64,000 nucleotides of DNA from Anaerolineales bacterium UBA2181 (GCA_002328075.1 DCVT01000042.1:62001-126000); one strand, 5' to 3'; positions 16,294-26,200 are shown, counted from the stretch's first letter. Notes: generated by a model from the sequence alone, not told the origin. Translations and numbers: made by a program.

Positions 16294-16323
16294 TTGGCAA
16301 AACTGGGCTGTCCGATGTATCCT
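16294..16323 (+). promoter_or_regulatory. Candidate promoter for the GH1 gene
   Basis: TTGGCA (16294-16299), 18-bp spacer, TATCCT (16318-16323), followed by the start codon 38 bp later. Moderate match placed correctly after the preceding terminator. Confidence 0.4.
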
Positions 16324-16360
16324 GCCGTGAATTGTTTCGTTTGACGAGAGGAGTGATGTG

Positions 16361-17755
16361 ATGACTCGTAAAGGCTTCCTAACTTTTCCGGCCGGTTTCA
16401 TCTGGGGCACGGCGACCGCAGCCTATCAGATCGAGGGCGCCTGGGACAAAGACGGCCGGGGTATGTCGATCTGGGATACCTTTACCCGCCAACCGGGCAG
16501 AATTCAGGACGGCAGCAACGGCGACGTGGCCTGCGATCATTATCACCGGTGGCCAGCGGACCTGGATCTGATGGCTGAACTGGGCCTCAAAGCCTACCGC
16601 TTTTCCATCGCCTGGCCGCGAATCCTGCCCGAGGGCACCGGCAAGGTGAACCAAGCCGGGCTTGATTTCTACTCTAGGCTGGTCGACGGACTGCTGGAGC
16701 GGGGCATCCAACCGTATGTTACCCTATACCATTGGGACCTGCCGCAAGCGCTGCAGGATCAAGGCGGGTGGCCCCAGCGGACGACGGCCGAGAGCTTTGG
16801 CGAGTATTCTCGGGTGGTGGGCCGGCGGTTGGGGGATCGGGTGCAGCACTGGATCACCCACAACGAACCTATGGTGATGGCGTACCTGGGACATCTGTTA
16901 GGTCAACACGCACCTGGGGTTCAAGATCTGATGGCAGCCCTGGCGACGGCCGGCAACCTGCTGGTTTCCCATGGATTGGCGGTCCAGGCGTTGCGGTCGG
17001 TCTGCCCGGCCAACGCTCAGGTGGGGATCACGCTCAACCTGAGCCCGGTCCACCCGGCCTCCGAGACGGATCTGGACCGGCAGGCGGCCCTGCGCCACGA
17101 CCTGGCGACCAACCGGCTTTTTCTCGATCCGGTGCTCAAGGGCAGTCTTCCAGACGAACTGGCCGAGCTCTTGGGGCCACTGCTTCCGCAACTCTCCCCG
17201 GCTGATCTGAAGGTCATTTCCGAGCCCATTGACTTTCTGGGCATCAACTACTATTCGCGCACCGTGGTCCGACACGCTCCGGACAGTCCGCTTCACCAGG
17301 TGGCGCAGGTGCAGCCGTCCGGCAGCGAATATTCGCAGATGTGGGAGATCTATCCGGATGGCATCCGGGAGTTGCTGACGCGTGTGTGGAAGGATTACGG
17401 AGCGACATATAGCCGGGGTTTGCGATTGCTGGTGACCGAAAACGGCATTTGCGTTCCGGACGGCGTGGATTACGACGGCCGGGTGCGTGATTATCGGCGA
17501 ATCCGCTACCTGCGAGATCATCTGGGGGCACTGTGGCAGGCGATGCAGGAGGGTGTCCCGTTGGATGGATACTTTGTCTGGTCGTTTCCAGACAACTTTG
17601 AATGGGCATTCGGCTATACCCTGCGCTTTGGCCTGGTGTACGTGGATTACGCCACCCAACAACGGATTGTCAAGGACAGCGGTCACTGGTATGCAAAGGT
17701 GATACGAGACAACGGATTGGACACTCGGCCGGGAGGCGCTTTCCTTCCGTTGTAG
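16361..17755 (+). CDS. GH1 beta-glycosidase (beta-glucosidase/galactosidase)
   Basis: A 464-residue glycoside hydrolase family 1 enzyme with no signal peptide, so intracellular. The N-terminal signature FPAGFIWGTATAAYQIEGAWDKDGRG, the acid/base Glu in THNEP (Glu169) and the nucleophile in VTENG (Glu359) are present, as is the C-terminal WSFPDNFEWAFGYTLRFGLVYVDY aglycone-site block. It cleaves beta-glucosides, beta-galactosides or similar; exact specificity is not visible. ATG at 16361 has GAGAGGAG 7 bp upstream; the preceding GTG codon is less well placed. About 100 bp separates it from the flippase fusion, and GH38 follows, so it may be part of a glycan-handling operon. Confidence 0.97.
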   Translation: MTRKGFLTFPAGFIWGTATAAYQIEGAWDKDGRGMSIWDTFTRQPGRIQDGSNGDVACDHYHRWPADLDLMAELGLKAYRFSIAWPRILPEGTGKVNQAGLDFYSRLVDGLLERGIQPYVTLYHWDLPQALQDQGGWPQRTTAESFGEYSRVVGRRLGDRVQHWITHNEPMVMAYLGHLLGQHAPGVQDLMAALATAGNLLVSHGLAVQALRSVCPANAQVGITLNLSPVHPASETDLDRQAALRHDLATNRLFLDPVLKGSLPDELAELLGPLLPQLSPADLKVISEPIDFLGINYYSRTVVRHAPDSPLHQVAQVQPSGSEYSQMWEIYPDGIRELLTRVWKDYGATYSRGLRLLVTENGICVPDGVDYDGRVRDYRRIRYLRDHLGALWQAMQEGVPLDGYFVWSFPDNFEWAFGYTLRFGLVYVDYATQQRIVKDSGHWYAKVIRDNGLDTRPGGAFLPL

Positions 17756-17858
17756 CCGGCTTTCGTTTGGGGGCTGGACAGCGTCAGCGCACGCGGCCGG
17801 CCCGTCGGCTTTGCTGATTATGGTGGGCACCGGTTCTGTCCGGTGGGGAGGCACTACG

Positions 17859-20414
17859 ATGCGCCGGTGGTTGGTGATACTGCTAGCGACGGTACTGCTG
17901 TTGGCGGCGGTCGGCCCAGCCTCCGCCCAGGGCCGAGGGCTTTCGGTCTACTATGCCGGCCCGGAGGGCCGCGTCCGCACTGCGCTGACGTTGGCAGACG
18001 CGTTCACCCTGGTGGAGCAGCCCAACCAAGCGCAGGTCCTGGTTCTCAACGGTGTGGCGCCGGCGGCAGAAGAGCTGGCAGAGCTGGTACAGGCAGGTGT
18101 TGGGCTGGTCGTGTTCCTCGGACCCGCATCCACGCCCGATCCGCTGGAAATCCTGATGGGTGGAGGCCTACCCGTCGGGATGTCGATGGAGGCGCAACCG
18201 CTGAGCCTGGTGGTGGCACCCGGCGTCACCGGTGGGCTGATGGACCAGGTTGTGTGGACGAGCTCGCCGCAGGTGCGCGAACGATGGGTGCTACAAGGCG
18301 GCGACGTCCGGCCGTTGGTGGTGGGCTTTGAGGACGAGAGACTCGTTCTGGGCGAACGTCGAGTGGGTTTGGGTACGGTCTACCTCTTTACCGCGTTCCT
18401 GGATCAGGCCAATCCGCAGTTTCAGGAGTGGGCCTATTTCAACTATCTGATTTACAACCTGGTGATGCGGGCGGGTGGACAGGAGCCGCTCGACTTTGGT
18501 GACTACCCGGCCTCACCGGTGCCGCACGCTGGCGAACGCTATCTACTCTTTTCTGGTCTGGCTCTGATGCTGGTGATCGCCAGCCTGGCGTTTTACCTGG
18601 TGCGTCGCTACAGTCGCGCCCATCCCGAGCTATTGGATGAACTGGTCACCGGCCGGAGTCAGTTCCAGGAGCGGGTTGCCGGCACGGCTTGGGATGAAAT
18701 CGGTTTTCACCGGCCGTTGGGTGGGTTCCTGTTTGCCCTCATGATGGGCCTGGTGCTGTTTGTCCCCCTCATCATCTATCAGAACCTGATCCTGCCGGTT
18801 TACATTCTGCCGTCGGCTCAGGCATTGGGCATCTGGGGGCGCGTGGTGCAGGTTTTTGCCCTGGCGTGGCAGCTCTTTGACCTGGGAACCAGCGCCGCGT
18901 TCATCAAGTTCTTTTCGCAGCACCGGGTGCTGGAACCCCGCCGAGCCATCCAATATGGCCAGGTTTTTGTCTGGTGGCAGGCGCTGTCCGGCGCCTTTCA
19001 GGTTGCGCTGGTCACCGCTGTTGCAGGGGTCATGCTGCCCAATACTGTTTACGCCCTTTACGCCTGGACGGTGATCCTCCATGCCATCATCCAGATTCCG
19101 GGTTTCTACCAGGTGATGCGCCACTTGCTCATCGCCCTGCAGCGTTTTGATTATCCGCAGATTCTGGAGCTGGCGCTGTATTTGGTCTTCCCCATGATAA
19201 CGCAACCCATATTGGTGACGCTCATGGTTGCGTGGGGCCGCAATCACCCGGCTTTTGGCATGGCCATGGGCGGATTGCTGGGCATGGGGCTGGCAGCCTA
19301 TGCCACTGAGGTCCTGACGTTTGTGATCGGCTATGGGATGGTGCGTCGTCTGGGGGTGAACGGCCGGCTGCTCTTTTTTGCCCACTTTGACTGGAAGGTG
19401 GTCAAGGAATCCTTCCGGTTCGGCGTGTTCGAGATGGGGGGATCCATCGCCTGGGCGGCCGGACAGGCGTTGGAGGTGGTCATAACCCAGACCCGGCTGG
19501 TGAATTACGCAGAGGTGTGGGGCAACTGGGGACTGGCTCAGAACTTTGTCTTTGCCTACAACGTGCTGCAGACCCTGTACAACAACCTGATGCCCTCCAT
19601 CTCGGAGGCAATCTCGCACGCCCGCAAGGCGCTCAGCCAGTACTATGCCGTCATGGCCTACAAATACGGCGGCATGATCAGCGCGTTTGTCGGGTCAGTC
19701 CTGTTGGCGGTGGCCGACCGGTTCATCCAGGGAGCCTCCGGGCCGGAGTTTGTGCGCGCCGCCCGTTATGTGATCCCGCTGGCGATATGGGGCGCTGTGC
19801 AGTACCCTTCGTGGGTGGGTGACAATGTGCAGCTGGCCAGCAACCGGCCGTATCTCAAATTCGTCCTGGTCGGCGGCGAGCAAGTCATTCGCGTGGTTTT
19901 GGCCTTTTTGCTGGTCGCCCGGCTGCAGATCAACGCCCTCATCCTGGCCTACTTTGTCGGACTGCTGAGCAAAGGTCTGGTTGCCTATTACGTCAACCAT
20001 CGGCTCTGTTATCGGCAACGGTTCTTTGCCTGGCAGTCAGTGATAGCGCCACTATTGGCCGGTGCGGCCCACTACGGCTGGTTGCGTTGGTTCACCGGTT
20101 TGATCTGGCGGCAGGATCAGATCACCAGCGTCCTCATTTTCCTGGTGGGCATACTGCTTTCCTACCCGATCTACATCTTTCTTTACGGTCTGGCGGGCGG
20201 GTGGGACCGTGACACCTTGGCGGAACTGGACTCAGCCACCGCTTTGACCGGTTTTGCCCGGCCGCTGGCCCGCGTCTTTTACGCCTCTACCGCGTTGGGT
20301 GCGCGTCTGAGCCCGTTACACAACCGATTCCCGGTCACTATCCGGGAAGCGGCTCTGGCCGAGGCTCGGTCATTGACCCAGGAGCGGGTCTCTCTGACGG
20401 ACCTGGCCGTTTGA
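17859..20414 (+). CDS. Fusion of a secreted Rossmann-like domain to a MOP-type flippase
   Basis: An 851-residue membrane protein. Residues 1-25 form a signal peptide (RRWLVILLATVLLLAAVGPASAQ). Residues about 26-225 are an extracytoplasmic alpha/beta domain of the glutamine-amidotransferase-like kind (LSVYYAGPEGRVR, then VLVLNGVAPAAEELAELV and GVGLVVFLGPA). A transmembrane helix follows at about 228-250, then a cytoplasmic linker. From about residue 285 to 790 there are some 12-14 hydrophobic segments resembling Wzx/MATE polysaccharide flippases, ending in a polar tail. ATG at 17859 is chosen for its GGGGAGG site and signal peptide. The flippase part would move lipid-linked glycans or similar amphiphiles; the adjoining GH1 and GH38 genes support a glycan link. 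Substrate unknown. Confidence 0.75.
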   Translation: MRRWLVILLATVLLLAAVGPASAQGRGLSVYYAGPEGRVRTALTLADAFTLVEQPNQAQVLVLNGVAPAAEELAELVQAGVGLVVFLGPASTPDPLEILMGGGLPVGMSMEAQPLSLVVAPGVTGGLMDQVVWTSSPQVRERWVLQGGDVRPLVVGFEDERLVLGERRVGLGTVYLFTAFLDQANPQFQEWAYFNYLIYNLVMRAGGQEPLDFGDYPASPVPHAGERYLLFSGLALMLVIASLAFYLVRRYSRAHPELLDELVTGRSQFQERVAGTAWDEIGFHRPLGGFLFALMMGLVLFVPLIIYQNLILPVYILPSAQALGIWGRVVQVFALAWQLFDLGTSAAFIKFFSQHRVLEPRRAIQYGQVFVWWQALSGAFQVALVTAVAGVMLPNTVYALYAWTVILHAIIQIPGFYQVMRHLLIALQRFDYPQILELALYLVFPMITQPILVTLMVAWGRNHPAFGMAMGGLLGMGLAAYATEVLTFVIGYGMVRRLGVNGRLLFFAHFDWKVVKESFRFGVFEMGGSIAWAAGQALEVVITQTRLVNYAEVWGNWGLAQNFVFAYNVLQTLYNNLMPSISEAISHARKALSQYYAVMAYKYGGMISAFVGSVLLAVADRFIQGASGPEFVRAARYVIPLAIWGAVQYPSWVGDNVQLASNRPYLKFVLVGGEQVIRVVLAFLLVARLQINALILAYFVGLLSKGLVAYYVNHRLCYRQRFFAWQSVIAPLLAGAAHYGWLRWFTGLIWRQDQITSVLIFLVGILLSYPIYIFLYGLAGGWDRDTLAELDSATALTGFARPLARVFYASTALGARLSPLHNRFPVTIREAALAEARSLTQERVSLTDLAV

Positions 20415-20436
20415 CAGCATCCTATCGGGAGCACTG

Positions 20437-23325
20437 ATGAACACACTCTACCTGGTTTCGCACACCCACTGGGACCGAGAGTGGTACCTGACCTTTCAGC
20501 AGTTCCGGCTCAAGTTGGTGAATCTGGTGGACAAGTTGCTGGATCTGTTGGAGCAGGACCCGGAGTATCGCTGCTTTATGCTGGACGGGCAGACGGTCGT
20601 GCTGGAGGACTATATGCAGATGCGCCCAGAGAAGGAGCGGGTGCTGCGGCAGCACGTGCAGTCCGGTCGGATCCTCATCGGTCCCTGGCACATTCTGCCC
20701 GACGAGTTTCTGGTTAGCCCCGAAGCGACTGTCCGCAACTTGTTGCAGGGCGAGCGAACGGCGTCGAAATTCGGCCCCAAGATGATGGTCGGGTACATAC
20801 CTGACCCCTTTGGTCACATTGGGCAGATGCCGCAGATATTGCGCGGTTTTGAAATGGACGTCGCCTGCTTTCGGCGCGGGCTGGCCAATGAACCATGCGA
20901 GTTGTGGTGGAAGTCGCCAGATGGCTCGCCAGTGCTGGCGCTCTATCTTCGGGATGGGTACGACAACGCAGCCTATGTATCGACCGGCGATCCCGACACG
21001 TTTGTCGCCGAGGTCGGCCGGCTGCGGGATTCGCTGGCCTCGCATTCGGCCGTTCCCCACCTGTTGCTGATGCATGGAACCGACCACATGGAACCCAGGG
21101 CCGATACATCCCGCGCTGTGCAGTACGCGCAGGGCCGGCTCGGCGGCGACAGATTGGTCCACGCCGGCTTGCCGGAATACGTCGCCGCCGTTCAGGCGTG
21201 TCTGGCGACGCCCCCTACGCCCGAGCTTCCGGTCGTGCAGGGGGAACTGCGCAGCCCGGAGAAGCATCATCTGCTGCCGGCTGTGCTCTCCAGCCGGATG
21301 TGGATCAAACAGCGCAACCATGCCAGCCAGGCGCTGCTGGAACAGTGGGCAGAGCCGTTCACTGCCATGGCCAACCTGGTCCGCGAGAAAGCACAGCTGC
21401 CGGGCGAGGGCGCCTGGATCCGCAATTCGGCACCGCTCATCCGTCAAGCCTGGCGGCTGCTCATGGAAAACCACCCGCATGACTCGATCTGCGGCTGTTC
21501 GACTGATCAGGTTCACCAAGAGATGCGGGTCCGTTTCGACCAGGTTGACCAAATTGGCAGCGAGATCGTTCGGCAGAGCCTCGAGGTGCTGGCTGCTGCG
21601 GTGGATACCCGTCCGCCCCGCGTCGTCGGGGCGCCGTTTGGCGCCGCCGTGGTGTTCAACCCGGTGTCAGGGCCGCGCACGGACGCGGTCTGCTTGGACC
21701 TGGTGCTGCCGGCCGGGGTGGAGGACCTGCAGGTGGTGGACCACTGCGGCCGGGTCGTGCCGCACTCGGTATTGGCTGTCGAGCAGCGTGAGTTTGCCAA
21801 CCTGCCGCTGGACCGGGCCGGGCTATTGGCCATGGTCTCGGTCGTGCAGACCGGATTAGTGGGGGGGATGACGCTGGTGGACCTGGCACATCGCCGCCAG
21901 GGAGAGACCGTCCTCATTGACGCCGTCCTGGTGGAAGGCGGTCGACCGGATCGGGATCGGGTGCGGATCATGGGAGCCGGGATCGCGTCCTTGCTGGATG
22001 ATCAGAACGTTTCCTCCTTTCACGTTCGGGCGTGCACCCCGGCTCGGTCCACCGTGCGACTGGTGGCTGCGGATGTGCCGGGCCACGGTTACCGGACGTT
22101 ATGGCTGCGGCCGGCGAGTGTCTCACCCGCACCACGGGTGGGGTTTCCGCGCGAGCCATCGTGGCTGGAAAACGAATTCCTGCGCGCCGATATCGACACC
22201 GTGGACGGAACCCTGCGAGTGACTGACAAACGGACCGGGGCGGTGTTCGGTGGACTGAACCGGTTCGTGGACGGGGGCGACGCGGGCGATGAGTACACCT
22301 ATAGCCCGCCGCCACGAGACAAGTTGGTCAGCCACGAACGGGCTATCGTCGAGGCCATTGACATCTGCCATACGGCCGACTGTCAGACCGCAGAAATCAA
22401 CCTTCGCCTGAGGGTCCCGGCCGAACTCAGCGAGGACCGCCACTCCCGAAGCACGAGCGATGCATGGTTGGTTGTTGTCAGCCGGATCAAGGTGCATCCG
22501 GGCGTGGCCCGGGTGGACGTCGAGGTTGAGGTGGAAAACTCGGCGAGCGACCACCGCCTGCGGGTCCATTTTCCGTTTCCGTTTTCCGTCACCCATGCCG
22601 ACCACGACGGACATTGGGAGGTGGTGCGCCGACCGGCAGGCGATCCCACCTTTCAGCATGAGAACTGGGTGGAACAGCCCTGCGCTCAAGTCCCGCAGCG
22701 AGCCTTCACCAGCGTCTGTGGCGACGGAGTGGGCCTCATGGTAGCCAACCGTGGGTTACCCGAGGTGGCGGTCCTGCCACGGGAGGATGGGCAAGGAGGC
22801 GACATAGCGTTGACGCTTTTGCGCTGCGTGGGCTGGCTCTCCCGGGATGATTTGTCCACGCGCAGAGGGCACGCTGGCCCGATGATAGCGACGCCTGGGG
22901 CGCAGATGCCGGGCACTCACACGTTCAAGTACGCCGTCATTCCGCACGCCGGAGACTGGCGGGAGGCGTTCCTCCAGGCCTATGCCGATAACGCGCCCAT
23001 GCGGGCGGTAAGCACTCGGCTCCATGAGGGGATGCTCGAACCGTCCGGTTCGTTTCTGCAGGTGCAGCCGGCCGGTTTGGTGCTGAGCGCGATCAAGGAG
23101 GCGGAAGATGGGGTGGGGTGGATCGCGCGCTGCTACAACATCACGGACGAACCGGTGGTTGGCCGGCTGACCCCCTGGCGCCGGTTCGGGAGCGTCTCGC
23201 TGGTGAACCTGGCAGAACGCGAATTGTCGGCGCTGAGCGTTCAGGCCGATGGCGCAGTGGTGGTGCCGGTGGCGCCGCACCAGGTGATCACGGTGCGCTG
23301 GAGGGATTCTCAAGAGTGCCCGTGA
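20437..23325 (+). CDS. GH38 alpha-mannosidase
   Basis: A 962-residue zinc-dependent glycoside hydrolase family 38 enzyme that removes alpha-mannose from glycans. Zinc-site HTHWD (residues 9-13), the nucleophile region YIPDPFGH (Asp123), LMHGTDHMEPR and the ENHPHDSICGCSTDQVHQEM block are all present, followed by the all-beta C-terminal domain (FLRADIDTVDGTLRVTDKRTG). No signal peptide, so probably cytoplasmic. It resembles bacterial MngB-type enzymes, which can act on free or 2-O-linked mannosides. GGGAG is placed 6 bp before the ATG. It starts 22 bp after the flippase fusion, so the two are likely co-transcribed. Confidence 0.95.
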   Translation: MNTLYLVSHTHWDREWYLTFQQFRLKLVNLVDKLLDLLEQDPEYRCFMLDGQTVVLEDYMQMRPEKERVLRQHVQSGRILIGPWHILPDEFLVSPEATVRNLLQGERTASKFGPKMMVGYIPDPFGHIGQMPQILRGFEMDVACFRRGLANEPCELWWKSPDGSPVLALYLRDGYDNAAYVSTGDPDTFVAEVGRLRDSLASHSAVPHLLLMHGTDHMEPRADTSRAVQYAQGRLGGDRLVHAGLPEYVAAVQACLATPPTPELPVVQGELRSPEKHHLLPAVLSSRMWIKQRNHASQALLEQWAEPFTAMANLVREKAQLPGEGAWIRNSAPLIRQAWRLLMENHPHDSICGCSTDQVHQEMRVRFDQVDQIGSEIVRQSLEVLAAAVDTRPPRVVGAPFGAAVVFNPVSGPRTDAVCLDLVLPAGVEDLQVVDHCGRVVPHSVLAVEQREFANLPLDRAGLLAMVSVVQTGLVGGMTLVDLAHRRQGETVLIDAVLVEGGRPDRDRVRIMGAGIASLLDDQNVSSFHVRACTPARSTVRLVAADVPGHGYRTLWLRPASVSPAPRVGFPREPSWLENEFLRADIDTVDGTLRVTDKRTGAVFGGLNRFVDGGDAGDEYTYSPPPRDKLVSHERAIVEAIDICHTADCQTAEINLRLRVPAELSEDRHSRSTSDAWLVVVSRIKVHPGVARVDVEVEVENSASDHRLRVHFPFPFSVTHADHDGHWEVVRRPAGDPTFQHENWVEQPCAQVPQRAFTSVCGDGVGLMVANRGLPEVAVLPREDGQGGDIALTLLRCVGWLSRDDLSTRRGHAGPMIATPGAQMPGTHTFKYAVIPHAGDWREAFLQAYADNAPMRAVSTRLHEGMLEPSGSFLQVQPAGLVLSAIKEAEDGVGWIARCYNITDEPVVGRLTPWRRFGSVSLVNLAERELSALSVQADGAVVVPVAPHQVITVRWRDSQECP

Positions 23326-24078
23326 CCGCGACGGCACCCACCGCCCACGAAGAACTGCGGGCAGGCCTGTCACGGCCGGGCACTGCAGCCACGCCGAGGC
23401 GGTCAGGTCCCAATGAGAACTGAGGCGGCAACCCCGTTGAAGCGCTGCGCAGCCTGACGCTATCGCGTCCGACTGCCAGCGCCTGGGCGGTGTGAAGGCG
23501 ATCCCCTCTCCCAAACCACGGTGGGGATCTGTATGGCGGCATTCCTCACCTTGGATGCCAACATACACTGTTGGGTCACGGTCAAAGCCCGGGCGTACGA
23601 CCAACTTGGCGTCGGCGATCCTGCCATCGAGTTGGCCTACCCGTGGGCATCGGCGGGCGCTCTCCTGAACCTTGCCGCCGAGGTGACCGGTCAGCGGAAC
23701 CTCAGCCTGACTTTGCCCAATGGACCGTCCTCGGCCGCCATGCGGGCCGGCCTACAGCACACTGGTCCGCCGCGCGTGTGGCGTCCGGGAAGCGGGTTGG
23801 CGAGCAAGCAGAAGATTTGTGCCAAGATGTCGCCGTATGAACGGATGACATCACCAGGGCTCGGATAGCTGGCGCCCTTTTCTCGCGTAGCCTTCGCCCA
23901 CGGCGACGACTTGGTTTTGGTGAACCTTAGCCGCCCGCGAGGTAGCGAATCTACCCGGCGACAAACCGCAACTCCCTCTCACCGTCGCAGCCCGCCGCGT
24001 CATGAACGCCCCGGAAGGCTGTCCGCTTGGCTGCGTGGCCGACTATCCGACCGGGGTGAAAAACTAGCCAAAAAACGC
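23326..24078. other. Intergenic region without a recognisable gene
   Basis: About 750 bp with no coding sequence I can support. Short open frames exist (the longest on the plus strand is about 115 codons, 23521-23868), but none resembles a known family or has a convincing ribosome site. No tRNA-like cloverleaf and no transposon ends were seen. It may be decayed coding sequence or a long 3' region of the mannosidase transcript. Confidence 0.5.
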
Positions 24079-24107
24079 TTGACAAAACCAAAGCGGCATG
24101 GTATGAT
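24079..24107 (+). promoter_or_regulatory. Promoter of the first uptake operon
   Basis: TTGACA (24079-24084), 17-bp spacer, TATGAT (24102-24107): near-perfect sigma-70 boxes. The first gene starts at 24457, giving a leader of about 340 nt (roughly 24114-24456). The leader has no long gene. It contains a seven-codon frame (24300-24320, MVRLGK and stop) with GGAGG just upstream, and a GAGCGG-GGTA-CCGCTC hairpin at 24393-24408; both are only suggestive. Confidence 0.85.
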
Positions 24108-24112
24108 GAACC

Positions 24113-24137
24113 GGAACAGCGTTCTGATCAACGGAAC
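24113..24137 (+). promoter_or_regulatory. Operator shared with the promoter at 32069 (IclR-type)
   Basis: GGAAC-AGC-GTTCTG at 24113-24126 followed by a further GGAAC at 24133-24137. The promoter at 32069 has the same GGAAC-N3-GTTCTG and a second GAAC exactly 20 bp after the first. GAAC-N3-GTTC palindromes are of the kind bound by IclR-family proteins. The position over the transcription start predicts repression. Confidence 0.6.
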
Positions 24138-24456
24138 GAAACCTCTATGGATTGCGTGGGTCTGCAAGAGGCTGGAGTAATTCGACCCATCAACGCCGAG
24201 ACGCCAGGCGCCGCGGCACGCCTGCCATGCCTTGGATCCGCCGACCGATGTCACGCCGGGATTCAGCGTGCGGTCAATGGGCGGCGCGGAGAGGAGGTGA
24301 TGGTGCGGTTAGGAAAGTAACTGACGGGGAGGGCGAGGTCGGGTTAAGGTCGTGTAGTCACGACTCGCAAAGCTGCGCCTGTCTGGCCTTGCAGAGCGGG
24401 GTACCGCTCCCGCCGTGAATGTTTCAGATCGATATTGGATTAGAGGAGGATATTCA

Positions 24457-26175
24457 GTGAAGATGCTTCGATACCTACTGCTGTTGGCCATGGTGAGCAC
24501 CATGGTTCTCAGTGCCTGTGAACCTCAGACCATTGAGGTGACTCGTGTCGTCGAGGTGGAAAAGACTGTTGAGGTACCCCAGCTTGTGGAAAAGCCGGTG
24601 GAGGTGACGCGCGTGGTCCAGGTCCAGACGACGCCGGAGGTGGTGGAGGTGACCCGGATCATTGAGGTGGACCCTCGATTTGGCGGCAGTTACAAGATCG
24701 CCACCTCAGCAGCTGCCCCGACGCTGGACACTATGACGACTATGGCGGGTGAATCCTGCTACGCCGGTCAGTATATGTTCGAAACCCTAGTGGCTTACGA
24801 TGGGAACTATCGCGTTGTCCCCATGCTGGTGGAGGGTTGGGAGATCTCGGATGATGGCCTGACCTATACGTTTCCCCTTCGCCATGGGGTCTTGTTCCAT
24901 AACGGTAAGGAAATGACGGCTGAGGACGTGGTTGCTTCGGTGACCCGCTACATGGATGTTGGTCCGCGCAAGGGCCAATTTGGCTTGCTGCAATCCTGGG
25001 AGGCAGTAGACGACTATACCGTCAAGTTCACTCTTTCGGCCCCCAGTGGCAGCTTCCTGGATGCGTTGGCCTACCCGGTGGGTGACGTGGTCATCATGCC
25101 CAAAGAAGTCATCGAGGGCAAAAAGGCCGGCGACCTGAAAGATGAGGATCTGATCGGCACCGGCCCCTATATGCTGGCGGAAAACAAACCGGGCGAGTTG
25201 ATCCGTTGGGTCCGCTTTGATGGGTACAAACCCCTGGCCGGGCCGCCCTCTGGCCTGGCGGGTGGCAAGATCGCCTTCTTTGATGAGGTCCAGCGCATTT
25301 TTGTTCCCGAATCCGGCGCCCGCTTGGCAGGGCTGGAGACGGGTGACTATGATATGGCCGAAGGTGCTCCCGCCTCCGAATTCGGACGCCTCAAGAACAC
25401 CCCTGGGTTAGCGGTGGAAGTTAATCCCGCCGCCTGGGCCTACATGCTCCTCATTAACCACGAGGCCTACCCGAGCAGCGACGTTCGCTTCCGCCAGGCG
25501 GTGCTGGCGGCGCTGGATATGGACGAGGTAGCGCTGGCCATCACCAACGGCGTGCGCGAGTTCTACCGGCTCAACTCCTCGGTCTTTATGCCGGAAGGGC
25601 CCTGGTACATCCAGGACGAGACGGCCGAATCCCTCTACAACGCCAAGGACCTGGATCGGGCCAAAGCGTTGCTGGATGAGATGGGTTACAACGGCGAAGA
25701 GGTGGTCTTTGTGACCAACCGCGACTATGACTACATGTTCAAACTCATTGTCAACACCGCCGACCAGTTGCAGAAAAAGCTGGGCATCAACACGAAGGTG
25801 GAAGTGCTGGATTGGCCGGGGCAGCGAGCCCGCTGGGAGGAAAAAGAAACCTGGAACTTTAGCACCACCGGATACTATTCCCAGGTGATCTTTAACCCGG
25901 GTGCGCTTTCCTCTTTCTGGCATTGCGCCTCGGCCAGTTCGGAGCGCGGGTTCTACTGCAGCGAGGCCATGGACGCCGCATTCGATCAAGCGTCCAAGGG
26001 CCTGAACTACGAAGAGCAGTACGCCGGATTCCAAGAGATGCAGCGCGTCTATTACGAGGAACTTCCAAACATCAAGATCGCTGACTTTTTCCCGATGGCC
26101 GTCTATCGAGGCGACATCAAGGGCCTAGATATATGGTACCGCGCGAACCGTCCGTGGGGCGCGTGGCGCGAGTGA
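24457..26175 (+). CDS. ABC transporter substrate-binding lipoprotein, family 5 (peptide/opine type)
   Basis: A 572-residue extracytoplasmic solute-binding protein. The N-terminus is a lipoprotein signal (YLLLLAMVSTMVLSAC, lipobox LSAC). It is followed by a roughly 45-residue linker of valine/glutamate repeats (EVTRVVEVEKTVEV and variants), then the SBP_bac_5 domain (LDTMTTMAGESCYAGQYMFE, VPMLVEGWEISDDGLTYTFPLRHGVLFHNGKEMTAEDVV). GTG at 24457 is chosen because GAGGAGGA lies 6-7 bp upstream, matching the GTG start of the paralogue at 34544; ATG two codons later is possible. It delivers ligand to the two permeases downstream. Given the D-aminoacylases that follow, N-acylated amino acids or peptides are a plausible ligand (inference). 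Confidence 0.95.
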   Translation: MKMLRYLLLLAMVSTMVLSACEPQTIEVTRVVEVEKTVEVPQLVEKPVEVTRVVQVQTTPEVVEVTRIIEVDPRFGGSYKIATSAAAPTLDTMTTMAGESCYAGQYMFETLVAYDGNYRVVPMLVEGWEISDDGLTYTFPLRHGVLFHNGKEMTAEDVVASVTRYMDVGPRKGQFGLLQSWEAVDDYTVKFTLSAPSGSFLDALAYPVGDVVIMPKEVIEGKKAGDLKDEDLIGTGPYMLAENKPGELIRWVRFDGYKPLAGPPSGLAGGKIAFFDEVQRIFVPESGARLAGLETGDYDMAEGAPASEFGRLKNTPGLAVEVNPAAWAYMLLINHEAYPSSDVRFRQAVLAALDMDEVALAITNGVREFYRLNSSVFMPEGPWYIQDETAESLYNAKDLDRAKALLDEMGYNGEEVVFVTNRDYDYMFKLIVNTADQLQKKLGINTKVEVLDWPGQRARWEEKETWNFSTTGYYSQVIFNPGALSSFWHCASASSERGFYCSEAMDAAFDQASKGLNYEEQYAGFQEMQRVYYEELPNIKIADFFPMAVYRGDIKGLDIWYRANRPWGAWRE

Positions 26176-26200
26176 TCTCGCTGTAGAGAGTAAACTTGCT

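Noticed and set aside
23521..23868. 115-codon plus-strand frame in the gap after the mannosidase
   Set aside because: No similarity, no good ribosome site; kept only as an unassigned intergenic region.
23326..24078. tRNA or rRNA gene
   Set aside because: No T-arm consensus (GGTTCGA-type) or acceptor-stem pairing was seen, and nothing resembles rRNA.
24300..24320. Six-residue leader peptide (MVRLGK) with GGAGG before it
   Set aside because: Too short to support by itself; no paired attenuator structure with a T-tract was found.
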